From positions 62,001-126,000 of the forward strand of contig CAYNOT010000016.1 in the NCBI GenBank assembly GCA_964398945.1: 64,000 nucleotides of DNA, in the 5' to 3' direction. This stretch comes from JBGTGG01 sp964398945. GTDB taxonomy: Bacteria > Bacteroidota > Bacteroidia > Cytophagales > Cyclobacteriaceae. Below the pieces are notes generated by a model. That model had not been told where the DNA came from. It worked only from the letters and a program-made list of their open reading frames with translations, and did no database searches. Position 1 is the stretch's first letter, and each line of letters begins with the position of its first letter. The translations under genes were made by a program, and so were the position numbers. This document shows positions 34,710-42,794 of this stretch, piece after piece.

Positions 34710-35514
34710 TTATTTTAACTTTTTCATGGGTTTTGCAGGCGGCAAGAAGTTTTCACCTGTTACAACTTTTTTACCTGTCTTTTGTTCTAAGGCAATGCGG
34801 GCATCTTTCGCAATTTTACCTCCCTTTTTCCCAGCAACCGCATTGTGATAAAGACCCTTTGCTTCTTCTGTTTCTGCAATCTGGCGGGTTGAAAGTTCTG
34901 CCAATGCAGTAAAAATTAATTCCGCTTCGCTCATGTGGTCGCGTAGGTTCTGGCTCTTTAGTTTCTTTTTATGTTTGTGTTCTTTCACTGTTAACCCAGA
35001 CCATTCCTGATGAATAATGTTGGTGAGCAAGGCAAATTCATCATTCTTTTCAACCCCGCTTTGCTTCCAGTAATCCGTTAGTTTGTTTTGGGTTTCCTGC
35101 CCGGTCATTCGTTGTTGAATCCACTTTTCGCTTCTACCAGTTTTCGCGGGCGCGTTCTATACTCTCTTCCGGGTTGGTAATTTCACGCATTCTTTCATAA
35201 CCTACTTTGGCCAGCCATTGTTTAAACGGCTCTGCTTTGGGCGAGGGTATTGTTTGAATTATGCGCAAAAGTGTCTGGGCATCAGCCACATCGGTAAGAT
35301 ACTTTTTGTCATCTGAGGCTTCCATTTTCAGTTGTCCCAGATTTTGGGACAACTCATTGAACCCCTCCAAAAGGAGCTTTTTCTTAAGCGCATTCCAGTA
35401 TTTACGGGGCCGGGGGCTGTCCGTTAAAATTTCTATCACATCGATAATAGAGAAATACCATTTATCTTCTTTCTCGTTCCATTCCGAGCGAACTCTTTTG
35501 CTCTCAATAATTTA
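34710..35514 (-). pseudogene. Broken DinD/BRO-N family gene
   Basis: Two pieces of one protein on the minus strand. 35514-35135 encodes a BRO-N-like N-terminal domain (IIESKRVRSEWNEKEDKWYF, DVIEILTDSPRPRKYWN, then IERARENW). 35133-34710 encodes the DinD-like C-terminal part (WIQQRMTGQETQNKLTDYWK, LTNIIHQEWSGLTVKEHK, RDHMSEAELIFTALAELSTR, GENFLPPAKP). They are split by an in-frame TAG at 35134-35132 and a frameshift near 35120: after AAGCGAAA the frame resumes at TGGATTCAACAACGAATG. The 5' end is also lost, since a TAA directly precedes ATTATTGAGAGC. Intact DinD-like proteins are linked to DNA damage response, but this copy is not functional as one protein. Confidence 0.8.
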
Positions 35515-35540
35515 ACACTCGTCATTGGCTTATATTCAAT

Positions 35541-35763
35541 TTATTCCTGTTCAAATTTCATTTTCAACCGTACGATTTTCCCGTACACTTCACTTCCCTC
35601 GGTTTTTAACTTGGTTTTAAGGTCGCTCCAGCAACGTTTGGGGTTTACTATCAGTTAAAAAATCCCAATCCCAAATCACATCAATAACTGAGAAGTACCA
35701 TTGTTCGGTTTTCTCATCCCAATGGTTCTTACTTTTGGATTCAAATAGTTTTATGTGTTCATA
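35541..35763 (-). pseudogene. Second decayed BRO-N domain fragment
   Basis: Just after the PIN gene stop, the minus strand encodes EHIKLFESKSKNHWDEKTEQ, then WYFSVIDVI..LTDS, and after a one-base frameshift near 35650 continues NPKRCWSDLKTKLKTEGSEV and YGKIVRLKMKFEQE to a TAA at 35543-35541. It parallels the N-terminal part of the broken gene at 34710-35514 (SIIDVIEILTDSPRPRKYWN), so two related genes decayed here in tandem. No start codon is in frame. Confidence 0.7.
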
Positions 35764-35767
35764 AAAT

Positions 35768-36247
35768 CTATAAGTCCAAAATACCGAAAGTTTCGTTATG
35801 CGGAGTATTTAAATCAATGAACTGAAACCTGGGTGAAGCGTGGTTCTGAATGAGGCGATAAATCTTCAAACTCTCGGAATCAGATGAAAGGTAAAATTCA
35901 ACTGCTTTCTCAACATCGGCTTGCGCAAATAGTTTAGTGTCGTTTGGTATAATATGCCTTTCATTGAGTTTCAGTTTGCCTTTGTTTTGAAAGGCAATCT
36001 TAGCGAACTCACCTGTGCGTTTCGCATGATCGAGATTGAATGGAACGATTTGCAAATTTTTCAAAGGTAATTCATGCACGTTTCCCCTTACACAAAACTC
36101 AGCAATGGCAATCGTGCTGATGTAGAGTTCAAAATCGTGTTCGGCTAAGTATTTAAAATACCCCTTAGCATTAGCGTGTAGCGGGTCTGTTCTGTCAAGC
36201 AAACGAATAAAAAAACTGGTATCGCAGAAAACACCTTTATGCTCCAT
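35768..36247 (-). CDS. PIN-domain protein (probable toxin ribonuclease)
   Basis: 159 residues, one PIN domain. Acidic active-site candidates are in order: Asp in FCDTSFFIRLLD (about 9), Glu in STIAIAEFCVRG (about 50) and Asp in IIPNDTKLFAQAD (about 102). PIN toxins of type II systems are Mg-dependent RNases of 130-150 residues, so this is slightly long. Its ATG overlaps the stop region of the upstream 260-residue gene by 11 bp, which suggests an obligate pair. No RelB-, AbrB- or Phd-type antitoxin is visible, so the partner may be the antitoxin. Downstream is a decayed BRO-N gene. Confidence 0.8.
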   Translation of the reverse strand: MEHKGVFCDTSFFIRLLDRTDPLHANAKGYFKYLAEHDFELYISTIAIAEFCVRGNVHELPLKNLQIVPFNLDHAKRTGEFAKIAFQNKGKLKLNERHIIPNDTKLFAQADVEKAVEFYLSSDSESLKIYRLIQNHASPRFQFIDLNTPHNETFGILDL

Positions 36248-37019
36248 AACTTCCGCGGATTTCCCTTAGCCAGGAATCTTTATCTTTTATGGAAGACCAA
36301 TTTCCAGTAGCTTTATTAATCAATTCATTTAAATATTGCTCATCATACTTTGGCTGGTAGTCAAGTAATTCAATAAACTTTAATGTGGAAGTATCAATTT
36401 CGCCCGTTTCTGAATGTTGTTTGCCGGTAGCCCGAACGCCAAACGTTTTGTACAGGAGATTTTCTTCGTACTCTTCCAAAAAACTAATGGGTGTTTGAAT
36501 TCGAATGCTTCCATGTTCCTCGGAAAGCAAGTGAATATTTGCCTTGTCTTTACCGCCAGCATTGGTCAGTTTTCCATAGAAATAAAATTCGGCATCAGCC
36601 CAAATGGCCTCGGTTCGTATGAAGCGGGTGCTATGATCTATTCTTATTTCATGTGTGTTTTCCAATGAGGTTTTTAGCGTAAAAACATAACCTTTTCGCA
36701 TGGCCATGTCTTGAATGTTTTCAAAAGCTTTTGCAGTACCCACATCCAGAAAATCAATATTTTGTGACTGGTTGATTTGTCCAACTAAGGCATTGAATCC
36801 GATAATATATTGAATAGAAGTTTTGAAGATATGTTTTACGGAACCTTCTTCAATCTTATAACTGATGGTAGGTCTGTCCCTTTTATCGCCTGGATGCAGC
36901 AGGTTTTCGGCATTTTCGAGCATAGTGATAATCTCGCGGATATCGTAATTATCCGGGGAAAGCTCAATGTTGCCCTTTGAGCCCTTAATGCGTATTTCAA
37001 TGAAACCAATTTTATCCAT
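36237..37019 (-). CDS. Uncharacterised partner of the PIN-domain protein
   Basis: 260 residues, no signal peptide or membrane segment. It starts MDKIGFIEIRIKGSKGNIEL; the next part contains NYDIREIITMLENAENLLHP, YKIEEGSVKHIFKTSIQYII and GQINQSQNIDFLDVGTAKAF. The C-terminal third has a strand-rich stretch (AEFYFYGKLTNAGGKDKANI, HGSIRIQTPISFLEEYEENL) and ends in a helix likely to contact the PIN protein. I recognise no family. Its 11-bp overlap with the PIN gene argues for tight co-expression. It could be an antitoxin, but it is much larger than usual and shows no DNA-binding motif I can name. Confidence 0.7.
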   Translation of the reverse strand: MDKIGFIEIRIKGSKGNIELSPDNYDIREIITMLENAENLLHPGDKRDRPTISYKIEEGSVKHIFKTSIQYIIGFNALVGQINQSQNIDFLDVGTAKAFENIQDMAMRKGYVFTLKTSLENTHEIRIDHSTRFIRTEAIWADAEFYFYGKLTNAGGKDKANIHLLSEEHGSIRIQTPISFLEEYEENLLYKTFGVRATGKQHSETGEIDTSTLKFIELLDYQPKYDEQYLNELINKATGNWSSIKDKDSWLREIRGSYGA

Positions 37020-37453
37020 CGCCTAAAAATAACAAATTTATGAATTGATTGGTTTGCCCTTAGTTTTAATGCTCCGCAGTTCATTTTTAGACTATTTTCC
37101 AAATATAATCTTATTGGCCCGTTAATTCGTGGGTTTGGGCGCCTGCCTGCCGATAGGACAGGGCTATGGCATGTGCCAAAATGTGCAATGATCTTTTGGT
37201 GGAGTCCCCGGTTTTATCGCGATTAAATGCCCCGCTTGTCGCGGGCTAACTCCCGGTCGCCCGTTTTTTTATCAGTAGAGTGGTCACGCGCTTTGTTGGT
37301 TCACTACTTTGTCCGACCCTATGGCTGTGATGTGCATACATGCAACTGCCTTCATGGAGCGAATTGCCAATTACGGGCAGTCAACCAGAAGCCATCTCAA
37401 AAATGTTCCGTCATTTCTATTTTTGAGATGGCTTCCAATTAAAAATCAAAATC
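37020..37453. other. Intergenic region with a 17-bp hairpin
   Basis: About 430 bp between the PIN pair and the end of the aconitase gene. The notable structure is a perfect 17-bp stem, GAAGCCATCTCAAAAAT (37388-37404) with its complement at 37419-37435 and a 14-nt loop. It is 18 bp beyond the aconitase stop, so may protect or end that transcript, but no T-run follows on the minus strand. A 71-codon plus-strand frame (37227-37442) does not look like a gene. Confidence 0.6.
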
Positions 37454-40153
37454 TTACTTCTTCCGTTTAGCAACTTTCTTAGTTGCCTTCTTCGCTGTTT
37501 TTGCTTTTTTAGCAACCGTTTTTTTCGAAACTTTTCTCACCACCTTTTTGGTAACCTTCTTCTTTGGTGCAGCTTTCTTGGTGACTTTCTTCGCTACTTT
37601 TTTAGCAACCTTTTTCGGTGCTGCTTTCTTGGCAACTTTTTTCGTTACGTTCTTCTTAGCTACTTTCTTAGAAACAGCTTTCTTTACCACCTTCCTGGCA
37701 ACTTTCTTTTTAGTGACTTTTTTCGGTGCAGCTTTTTTTGCTGTTTTCTTGGCCGACTTTTTAGGTGCTGCTTTCGCCTTTTTCTTTGGTGATGTTTTAG
37801 ATATTTTCTCCGCTGCTTTTTTAGGTGCTGCTTTTTTAGAAGCTTTCTTTGCTACTGTTTTCTTTTTGGCAGGTGCTTTCTTTTTTTCACCTGAAATAGA
37901 AGCTGCCATCAGGTTCAATGCAGAGCCAGCTTTAAACCATCCAATTTGTCCGGCATTGTATGTATGGTTCGCTTTGATGGTATCTTTTGTTCCATCTCTG
38001 TGATTCAATACAAGCGTTAACTGTTTGTCAGGAGCAAAGTCAACCAGGTCGATAATATCAATTGTATCATCTTCCTGGATTTTGTTGTAGTCTGCTTCAT
38101 TCGCGAAGGTTAGCCCAAGCATACCTTGCTTCTTCAAATTGGTTTCGTGGATACGCGCAAATGATTTCACCAAAATAACTTTGATGCCTAAATGGCGGGG
38201 TTGCATCGCAGCATGCTCACGGGAAGATCCTTCCCCATAATTATGGTCGCCCACAACGATTGAAGGAACACCTGCCGCTTTATATGCACGTTGTGTATCT
38301 GGTACTGCCCCGTATTCACCATTAAGTTGGTTCTTTACGTTGTCCGTTTTGTCATTGAAGTAGTTGATCGCACCGGTTAAGGTATTGTTGGAAATATTAT
38401 CCAGGTGGCCCCTGAAGCGAAGCCACGGACCCGCCATTGAAATGTGGTCGGTGGTACATTTTCCTTTTGCTTTGATCAGCAATTTCAATCCGGTCATATT
38501 TTTGCCATCCCACTTTTGAAAAGGGCTGAGGGCTTGTAATCTTTTTGATTTTGGATCGATGCTTACTTTTACTTTCGAACCGTCCCTGGCAGGTGCGAGA
38601 TAACCCGGGTCTTCTACATCATAGCCATTTGGTGGTGCTTCTTCTCCAAAGGGGGGATCAAGTTTTACAGCAACGCCTTCATTGTTCAACAACATATCCC
38701 GAATCGGGTTGAATGTTAAATCACCGGCAATTGCCAATGCGGTTACGATTTCAGGTGAAGCAACAAAGGAATGTGTGTTTGGATTTCCATCATTGCGCTT
38801 CGCAAAGTTTCTGTTGAAGGAAGTGATGATCGAATTTTTACGATTGGGATCATCGGTGTGGCGTGCCCACTGACCAATACACGGTCCGCAAGCATTCGCC
38901 AATACAACACCGCCCATTTTATCAAAGGTGGCGAGGAAGCCATCACGTTCTACTGTGAAACGTACTTGCTCCGAGCCTGGTGTTATCGTGAACTCAGCTT
39001 TCGCTGTTAATTTTTTATCAACTGCTTGTTTAGCGATTGAAGCAGAGCGTGAGATATCTTCGTATGAAGAGTTGGTACACGATCCGATCAATCCTACTTC
39101 AAGTTTTGCAGGCCATCCGTTAGCACGAACAGTATGCGCAAATTCTGAAAGTGGAGTAGCCCTGTCCGGAGTAAAAGGTCCGTTGATGTGCGGCTCTAAT
39201 TCCGAAAGATTAATTTCATATACTTCATCGAAGTATAATTCCGGTTGCGCATACACTTCCGGGTCGCCTGTTAAATGTTCTTTGATTTTGTCAGCAAGAT
39301 CGGCCACTTCTTTTCTTCCTGTTGAAGCAAGGTACGCGGCCATCTTTTCATCATAACCGAAAGTGGAAGTAGTGGCACCAATTTCAGCACCCATGTTACA
39401 AATCGTTCCTTTTCCGGTACACGATAAAGACTGTGCTCCCGGTCCGAAATATTCTACGATTGCCCCGGTCCCGCCTTTTACGGTAAGGATGCCGGCAACT
39501 TTCAGGATTACATCTTTCGAGGACGTCCAGCCGTTGAGTTTCCCGGTAAGCTTAACTCCAATTAATTTTGGCCATTTTAATTCCCACGGCATTCCGGCCA
39601 TTACATCCACTGCATCGGCACCGCCAACACCGATCGCCACCATTCCGAGTCCACCGGCATTTACGGTATGGGAATCTGTACCGATCATCATCGCGCCAGG
39701 AAAAGCATAGTTTTCAAGTACTACCTGATGGATGATACCGGCACCCGGTTTCCAGAACCCGATGCCATATTTATTGGAAACAGATTCCAGGAAATTGAAA
39801 ACTTCACCACTCGCAGTGATGGAATCTTTTAAGTCTTTCTTTGCACCATCTTTGGCAAGGATCAGGTGATCGCAGTGCACCGTTGACGGGACTTGTACTT
39901 GCGGCATTCCTGCAGACATGAATTGAAGCAATGCCATCTGTGCGGTAGCATCCTGCATCGCCACGCGATCCGGAGAGAAATCAACATAGGATTTGCCCCT
40001 TCCGAATTTTTCAATCGGTTGATCTTTATGCAAATGGCTATAAAGTATTTTTTCAGATAGGGTGAGGGGCTTGTTGACCACTTTGCGTGCTTTTGCAATA
40101 CGGTCCGGCATGTTTTTATAAACAGCCTTGATCATGTCTAAATCGAATACCAT
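37454..40153 (-). CDS. acn: Aconitate hydratase with histone-H1-like C-terminal tail
   Basis: 899 residues from ATG 40153. Residues 1-754 are a complete mitochondrial-type aconitase: FSPDRVAMQDATAQMALLQF, IGTDSHTVNAGGLGMVAIGV, the 4Fe-4S cysteines in IGSCTNSSYED and ANACGPCIGQW, and the swivel domain with GDHNYGEGSSREHAAM and SFARIHETNLKKQGML. It interconverts citrate and isocitrate in the TCA cycle. Residues 755-899 (37457-37891) are a tail with 66 Lys of 145, the rest mostly Ala, Val, Thr, Ser and Pro in KKAAPKK and KKVAKK units, like bacterial histone-H1-like proteins. No stop separates the parts. The ATG at 37909 could start an independent H1-like protein. Confidence 0.92.
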   Translation of the reverse strand: MVFDLDMIKAVYKNMPDRIAKARKVVNKPLTLSEKILYSHLHKDQPIEKFGRGKSYVDFSPDRVAMQDATAQMALLQFMSAGMPQVQVPSTVHCDHLILAKDGAKKDLKDSITASGEVFNFLESVSNKYGIGFWKPGAGIIHQVVLENYAFPGAMMIGTDSHTVNAGGLGMVAIGVGGADAVDVMAGMPWELKWPKLIGVKLTGKLNGWTSSKDVILKVAGILTVKGGTGAIVEYFGPGAQSLSCTGKGTICNMGAEIGATTSTFGYDEKMAAYLASTGRKEVADLADKIKEHLTGDPEVYAQPELYFDEVYEINLSELEPHINGPFTPDRATPLSEFAHTVRANGWPAKLEVGLIGSCTNSSYEDISRSASIAKQAVDKKLTAKAEFTITPGSEQVRFTVERDGFLATFDKMGGVVLANACGPCIGQWARHTDDPNRKNSIITSFNRNFAKRNDGNPNTHSFVASPEIVTALAIAGDLTFNPIRDMLLNNEGVAVKLDPPFGEEAPPNGYDVEDPGYLAPARDGSKVKVSIDPKSKRLQALSPFQKWDGKNMTGLKLLIKAKGKCTTDHISMAGPWLRFRGHLDNISNNTLTGAINYFNDKTDNVKNQLNGEYGAVPDTQRAYKAAGVPSIVVGDHNYGEGSSREHAAMQPRHLGIKVILVKSFARIHETNLKKQGMLGLTFANEADYNKIQEDDTIDIIDLVDFAPDKQLTLVLNHRDGTKDTIKANHTYNAGQIGWFKAGSALNLMAASISGEKKKAPAKKKTVAKKASKKAAPKKAAEKISKTSPKKKAKAAPKKSAKKTAKKAAPKKVTKKKVARKVVKKAVSKKVAKKNVTKKVAKKAAPKKVAKKVAKKVTKKAAPKKKVTKKVVRKVSKKTVAKKAKTAKKATKKVAKRKK

Positions 40154-40251
40154 AAATAGAATTTTAGGACAGCAAATTACGAACAACTGGCTAGATACAC
40201 AATTCAGATTGGAGGTTATAGGGGATTAGCGGCCCATAAATTCCGGATATC

Positions 40252-40704
40252 TTAGTTCGAATGGATTTTATCGAGCAAGGAATTCAAAACTTTCGCCTCA
40301 TCCTCCGATAATAGCAGTAATTCATTTCCAAAATCAGTGACCGGGCAATCCATTTCTTGTAATAGTTCTTCCCCTTTGGAGGTAAGCCTTATTTGTGCTG
40401 CACGCTTGTCTGCTTCGGAAGCAGCACGTGATACGAGGCCTTTAATCCGCAGGCGCTCAACAATCCGGGAAGCATCCGACATTTTATCGATCATCCGTTC
40501 TTTTATCAGGTTGATGCCGGCAGCGTTCGGTTGCTGGCCACGGATTATCCGGAGCACGTTGAATTGTTGACGTGTAACACCGTATGCCTTTAAAAGGTCA
40601 TTGATTTTTCCAATCAGGTAATTGTGGGTAAACAAAATATTGAGCAAGGCTTTGTGGTGTTCCGAGCGAAACTCCCTTTGCTGAATAGCATCTTCAATTG
40701 ACAT
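40252..40704 (-). CDS. MarR-family transcriptional regulator
   Basis: 150 residues, the standard MarR length. Winged-helix core: GVTRQQFNVLRIIRGQQPNA, recognition region ERMIDKMSDASRIVERLRIK and wing RAASEADKRAAQIRLTSKGE. It should dimerise through its terminal helices and bind a palindromic operator. A perfect 8-8-8 inverted repeat (40709-40732) directly upstream of the ATG is the natural candidate and implies autorepression. Its targets are unknown; the neighbouring aconitase gene lies downstream on the same strand, 98 bp away. Confidence 0.9.
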   Translation of the reverse strand: MSIEDAIQQREFRSEHHKALLNILFTHNYLIGKINDLLKAYGVTRQQFNVLRIIRGQQPNAAGINLIKERMIDKMSDASRIVERLRIKGLVSRAASEADKRAAQIRLTSKGEELLQEMDCPVTDFGNELLLLSEDEAKVLNSLLDKIHSN

Positions 40705-40708
40705 CTTG

Positions 40709-40732
40709 AGGTTGTTTTAATTGCAACAACCT
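40709..40732. promoter_or_regulatory. Likely MarR operator
   Basis: AGGTTGTT-N8-AACAACCT, a perfect inverted repeat ending 4 bp before the start codon of the MarR gene. Confidence 0.65.
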
Positions 40733-40767
40733 ACAAGGTATTTAAACATGTTGAAGAAATGAAGGAA

Positions 40768-41457
40768 TTACTTGCTGTTTATGTAATTCAGGAACTCCCG
40801 CTTAATGTTTTCATCCTTGAATTTACCTGAGAAATAGGCGGTACCTGTTTTGCTGTTGGTATCGCTTACACCCCGTGAGGCCACACACATGTGGTTGGCA
40901 TCCATTACCACCCCCACGTGTTCGGTTTGAAGGAGCCGCGAAAGTTCTTTTCCGATTTGAACGGTCAACCGCTCTTGTACCTGTGGGCGTTTTGCAAAAT
41001 ACTGCACAATCCGGTTGATTTTTGAAAGCCCGATTACTTTTCCCGAAGAGAAATATGCAACATGCGCTTTGCCATAGATCGGTACAAAATGGTGCTCACA
41101 ATGGGAGTAAAAGGTAATGTCTTTTTCCACCAGCATTTGGTCATAATTGTACTTGTTTTCAAAAAGCCGTGCATGGGGTTGGTTCTTCGGATTGAGCCCG
41201 CTAAATACTTCCTTCACGTACATTTTGGCAACCCGTCTGGGTGTTCCATTGAGGCTATCGTCATTGAGATCAAGGCCAAGTATGTTCATGATCTCACGAA
41301 AGTGAAATTCAATCTTTTCAATTTTCTCATCGTCCGGCAAATCAAAAGCATCTTTACGAAGAGGGGTTTCGGCAGATGAGCCAACGTGGTCATCCTCATC
41401 GGAGGCATCCAACGGTTTAAGCGGCTGGATATTCAACGGAATTTCTTTCGGTCTCAT
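40768..41457 (-). CDS. folE: GTP cyclohydrolase I
   Basis: 229 residues. The catalytic core begins about residue 45, after an acidic N-terminal extension. Core motifs are NGTPRRVAKMYVKEVFSGL, zinc and active-site FYSHCEHHFVPIYGKAHVAY, IGLSKINRIVQYFAKRPQVQ, ERLTVQIGK and the second Cys in DANHMCVASRGV. It converts GTP to 7,8-dihydroneopterin triphosphate for folate, and for queuosine together with QueD. Its ATG lies inside queD (41-bp overlap). Confidence 0.96.
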   Translation of the reverse strand: MRPKEIPLNIQPLKPLDASDEDDHVGSSAETPLRKDAFDLPDDEKIEKIEFHFREIMNILGLDLNDDSLNGTPRRVAKMYVKEVFSGLNPKNQPHARLFENKYNYDQMLVEKDITFYSHCEHHFVPIYGKAHVAYFSSGKVIGLSKINRIVQYFAKRPQVQERLTVQIGKELSRLLQTEHVGVVMDANHMCVASRGVSDTNSKTGTAYFSGKFKDENIKREFLNYINSK

Positions 41458-41827
41458 ATACGATTACTTTAAGGTCGAGGTGGTGGTCTATTTTAGCGCG
41501 AAGTATATTCCAAATCACAATGGCGATGTTTTCGGCTGTAGGGTTGAGGGTTTGAAAATATTCTGTATCAAGGTTTAAATTTTTGTGGTCAAATTGGTTC
41601 AGGATATGGACCTTGATTAGATCGCTTAGTTTTTTCATATCATAAACATATCCGGTTTGCGGATCGGGCGCCCCGGTAAGGCTTACGATAAGTTCATAAT
41701 TATGTCCATGAAAGTTGGGATTGCTGCACTTACCAAAGACTTCTTTGTTTCGCTCATCCGTCCATTCCGGATTGTACAACCGGTGCGCGGCATTGAAATG
41801 TTCTTTTCTTGAAACCTTTACTTGCAT
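41417..41827 (-). CDS. queD: 6-carboxytetrahydropterin synthase
   Basis: 136 residues of the PTPS/QueD fold. Zinc ligands are in EHFNAAHRLYN and FHGHNYELIV; a Cys (FGKCSNPNFHGH) is part of the active site, and the C-terminal VIVYETERNSVEYP holds the catalytic Glu. It uses dihydroneopterin triphosphate, the FolE product, in the first committed step of queuosine synthesis; a pyruvoyl-tetrahydropterin synthase role is a possible alternative. The reading frame overlaps folE by 41 bp, linking the two consecutive enzymes. Confidence 0.93.
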   Translation of the reverse strand: MQVKVSRKEHFNAAHRLYNPEWTDERNKEVFGKCSNPNFHGHNYELIVSLTGAPDPQTGYVYDMKKLSDLIKVHILNQFDHKNLNLDTEYFQTLNPTAENIAIVIWNILRAKIDHHLDLKVIVYETERNSVEYPAA

Positions 41828-41885
41828 TGTTTAGGATAAACAGCGTCTTAACCAAAAGGTTCAAATATCCGAACTTTCAAAGGAT

Positions 41886-42791
41886 TTAGAAGCTGGAAAT
41901 GGAAGAATCTTGAAAATCGAAGACAGAGAGGTTGACACCGAGTGTGATTTCATGGCTGGTAAATTGTACCCCTACTGATTTGTCGGTTGGGAGCTCAAAC
42001 GTATAGCCCATTCTATATCCTTTTCCGAACTGGAATCCGGCCAAAACCCCATAGGAATTTAAATTTCTTGTGAAGGCACCTGCAGTGTATTTTTCATCGA
42101 TATTGATGGCAGCGTTGAAGTCAAGGGACAGGGGGGATCCTTTCACACCTTTCAGGAGTGCGGATGGCTTAAGCCGGACCCTTTCCGAAAGAAAGAAAAC
42201 ATAGGCTGCTGTTGCATAAAAGTGGCGACTGTACAACTCTGTTGTTACATCGGTAAATGAAACGGTTGAATTCAACATGCGCGGAACGGAAAACCCAAGA
42301 AACAACTGATCGTTTTTCAAAATCAGACCGGCACCAAAAGTAGGCTTCCATACCTGTGCATCTTCGGTAAACGCAGGGTCGGAGGGATCGTAAATATTCA
42401 ACGCGCTGTTTGTGGTTTGGTAATTTGCAACACCGCCTTGTAGCCCAAAGGATAAATAGGTTTTTCCTATTTCAATTTTAAAAGAATAGGCAGCAGTAGC
42501 CTCTGTGTTTTTAGTGTTTCCAATGTTGTCCTGGATAATGAGAGCACCAAGCCCCATTTTGTTATCTGCAAATGAACTGTGGCCACTTACATTAAATGTA
42601 TTGGGATGCCCCTCAAAGCCAGACCACTGCATGCGATAGGAGATGGAAGCATTCATGTTATTGTTAAGTCCAGCGTAGGCGGGGTTAATGACAAGGGGAT
42701 TGTTCATGTATTGCGCATACAACGGGTCAATTTGGCTAAACCCTGATATTGTGATGAAAACAAAAGAGAAGGCAAGTAGCGTTTTTACCAT
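41886..42791 (-). CDS. PorP/SprF-family type IX secretion membrane protein
   Basis: 301 residues with a signal peptide (LLAFSFVFITISGFSQ). Family opening IDPLYAQYMNNPLVINPAYA, then a beta-barrel with glycine-rich strands (SFGLQGGVANYQ, FGAGLILKNDQLFLGFSVPR) and a C-terminal strand ending ITLGVNLSVFDF. PorP/SprF proteins sit in the outer membrane and are needed to secrete or anchor type B (CHU_C) T9SS cargo, usually encoded next to them. Here the cargo gene is 3 bp upstream. Confidence 0.93.
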   Translation of the reverse strand: MVKTLLAFSFVFITISGFSQIDPLYAQYMNNPLVINPAYAGLNNNMNASISYRMQWSGFEGHPNTFNVSGHSSFADNKMGLGALIIQDNIGNTKNTEATAAYSFKIEIGKTYLSFGLQGGVANYQTTNSALNIYDPSDPAFTEDAQVWKPTFGAGLILKNDQLFLGFSVPRMLNSTVSFTDVTTELYSRHFYATAAYVFFLSERVRLKPSALLKGVKGSPLSLDFNAAINIDEKYTAGAFTRNLNSYGVLAGFQFGKGYRMGYTFELPTDKSVGVQFTSHEITLGVNLSVFDFQDSSISSF

Positions 42792-42794
42792 AGA

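Noticed and set aside
37141..37260. Short GC-rich direct repeats near the aconitase end, considered as a CRISPR or integron site
   Set aside because: No regular spacing or repeated unit longer than about 10 bp; no cas or integrase genes in the window.
37548..38003. 151-codon plus-strand frame opposite the aconitase tail (Phe/Ala/Thr-rich)
   Set aside because: It is the antisense image of the Lys/Ala codon repeats in the H1-like tail, not a separate membrane protein.
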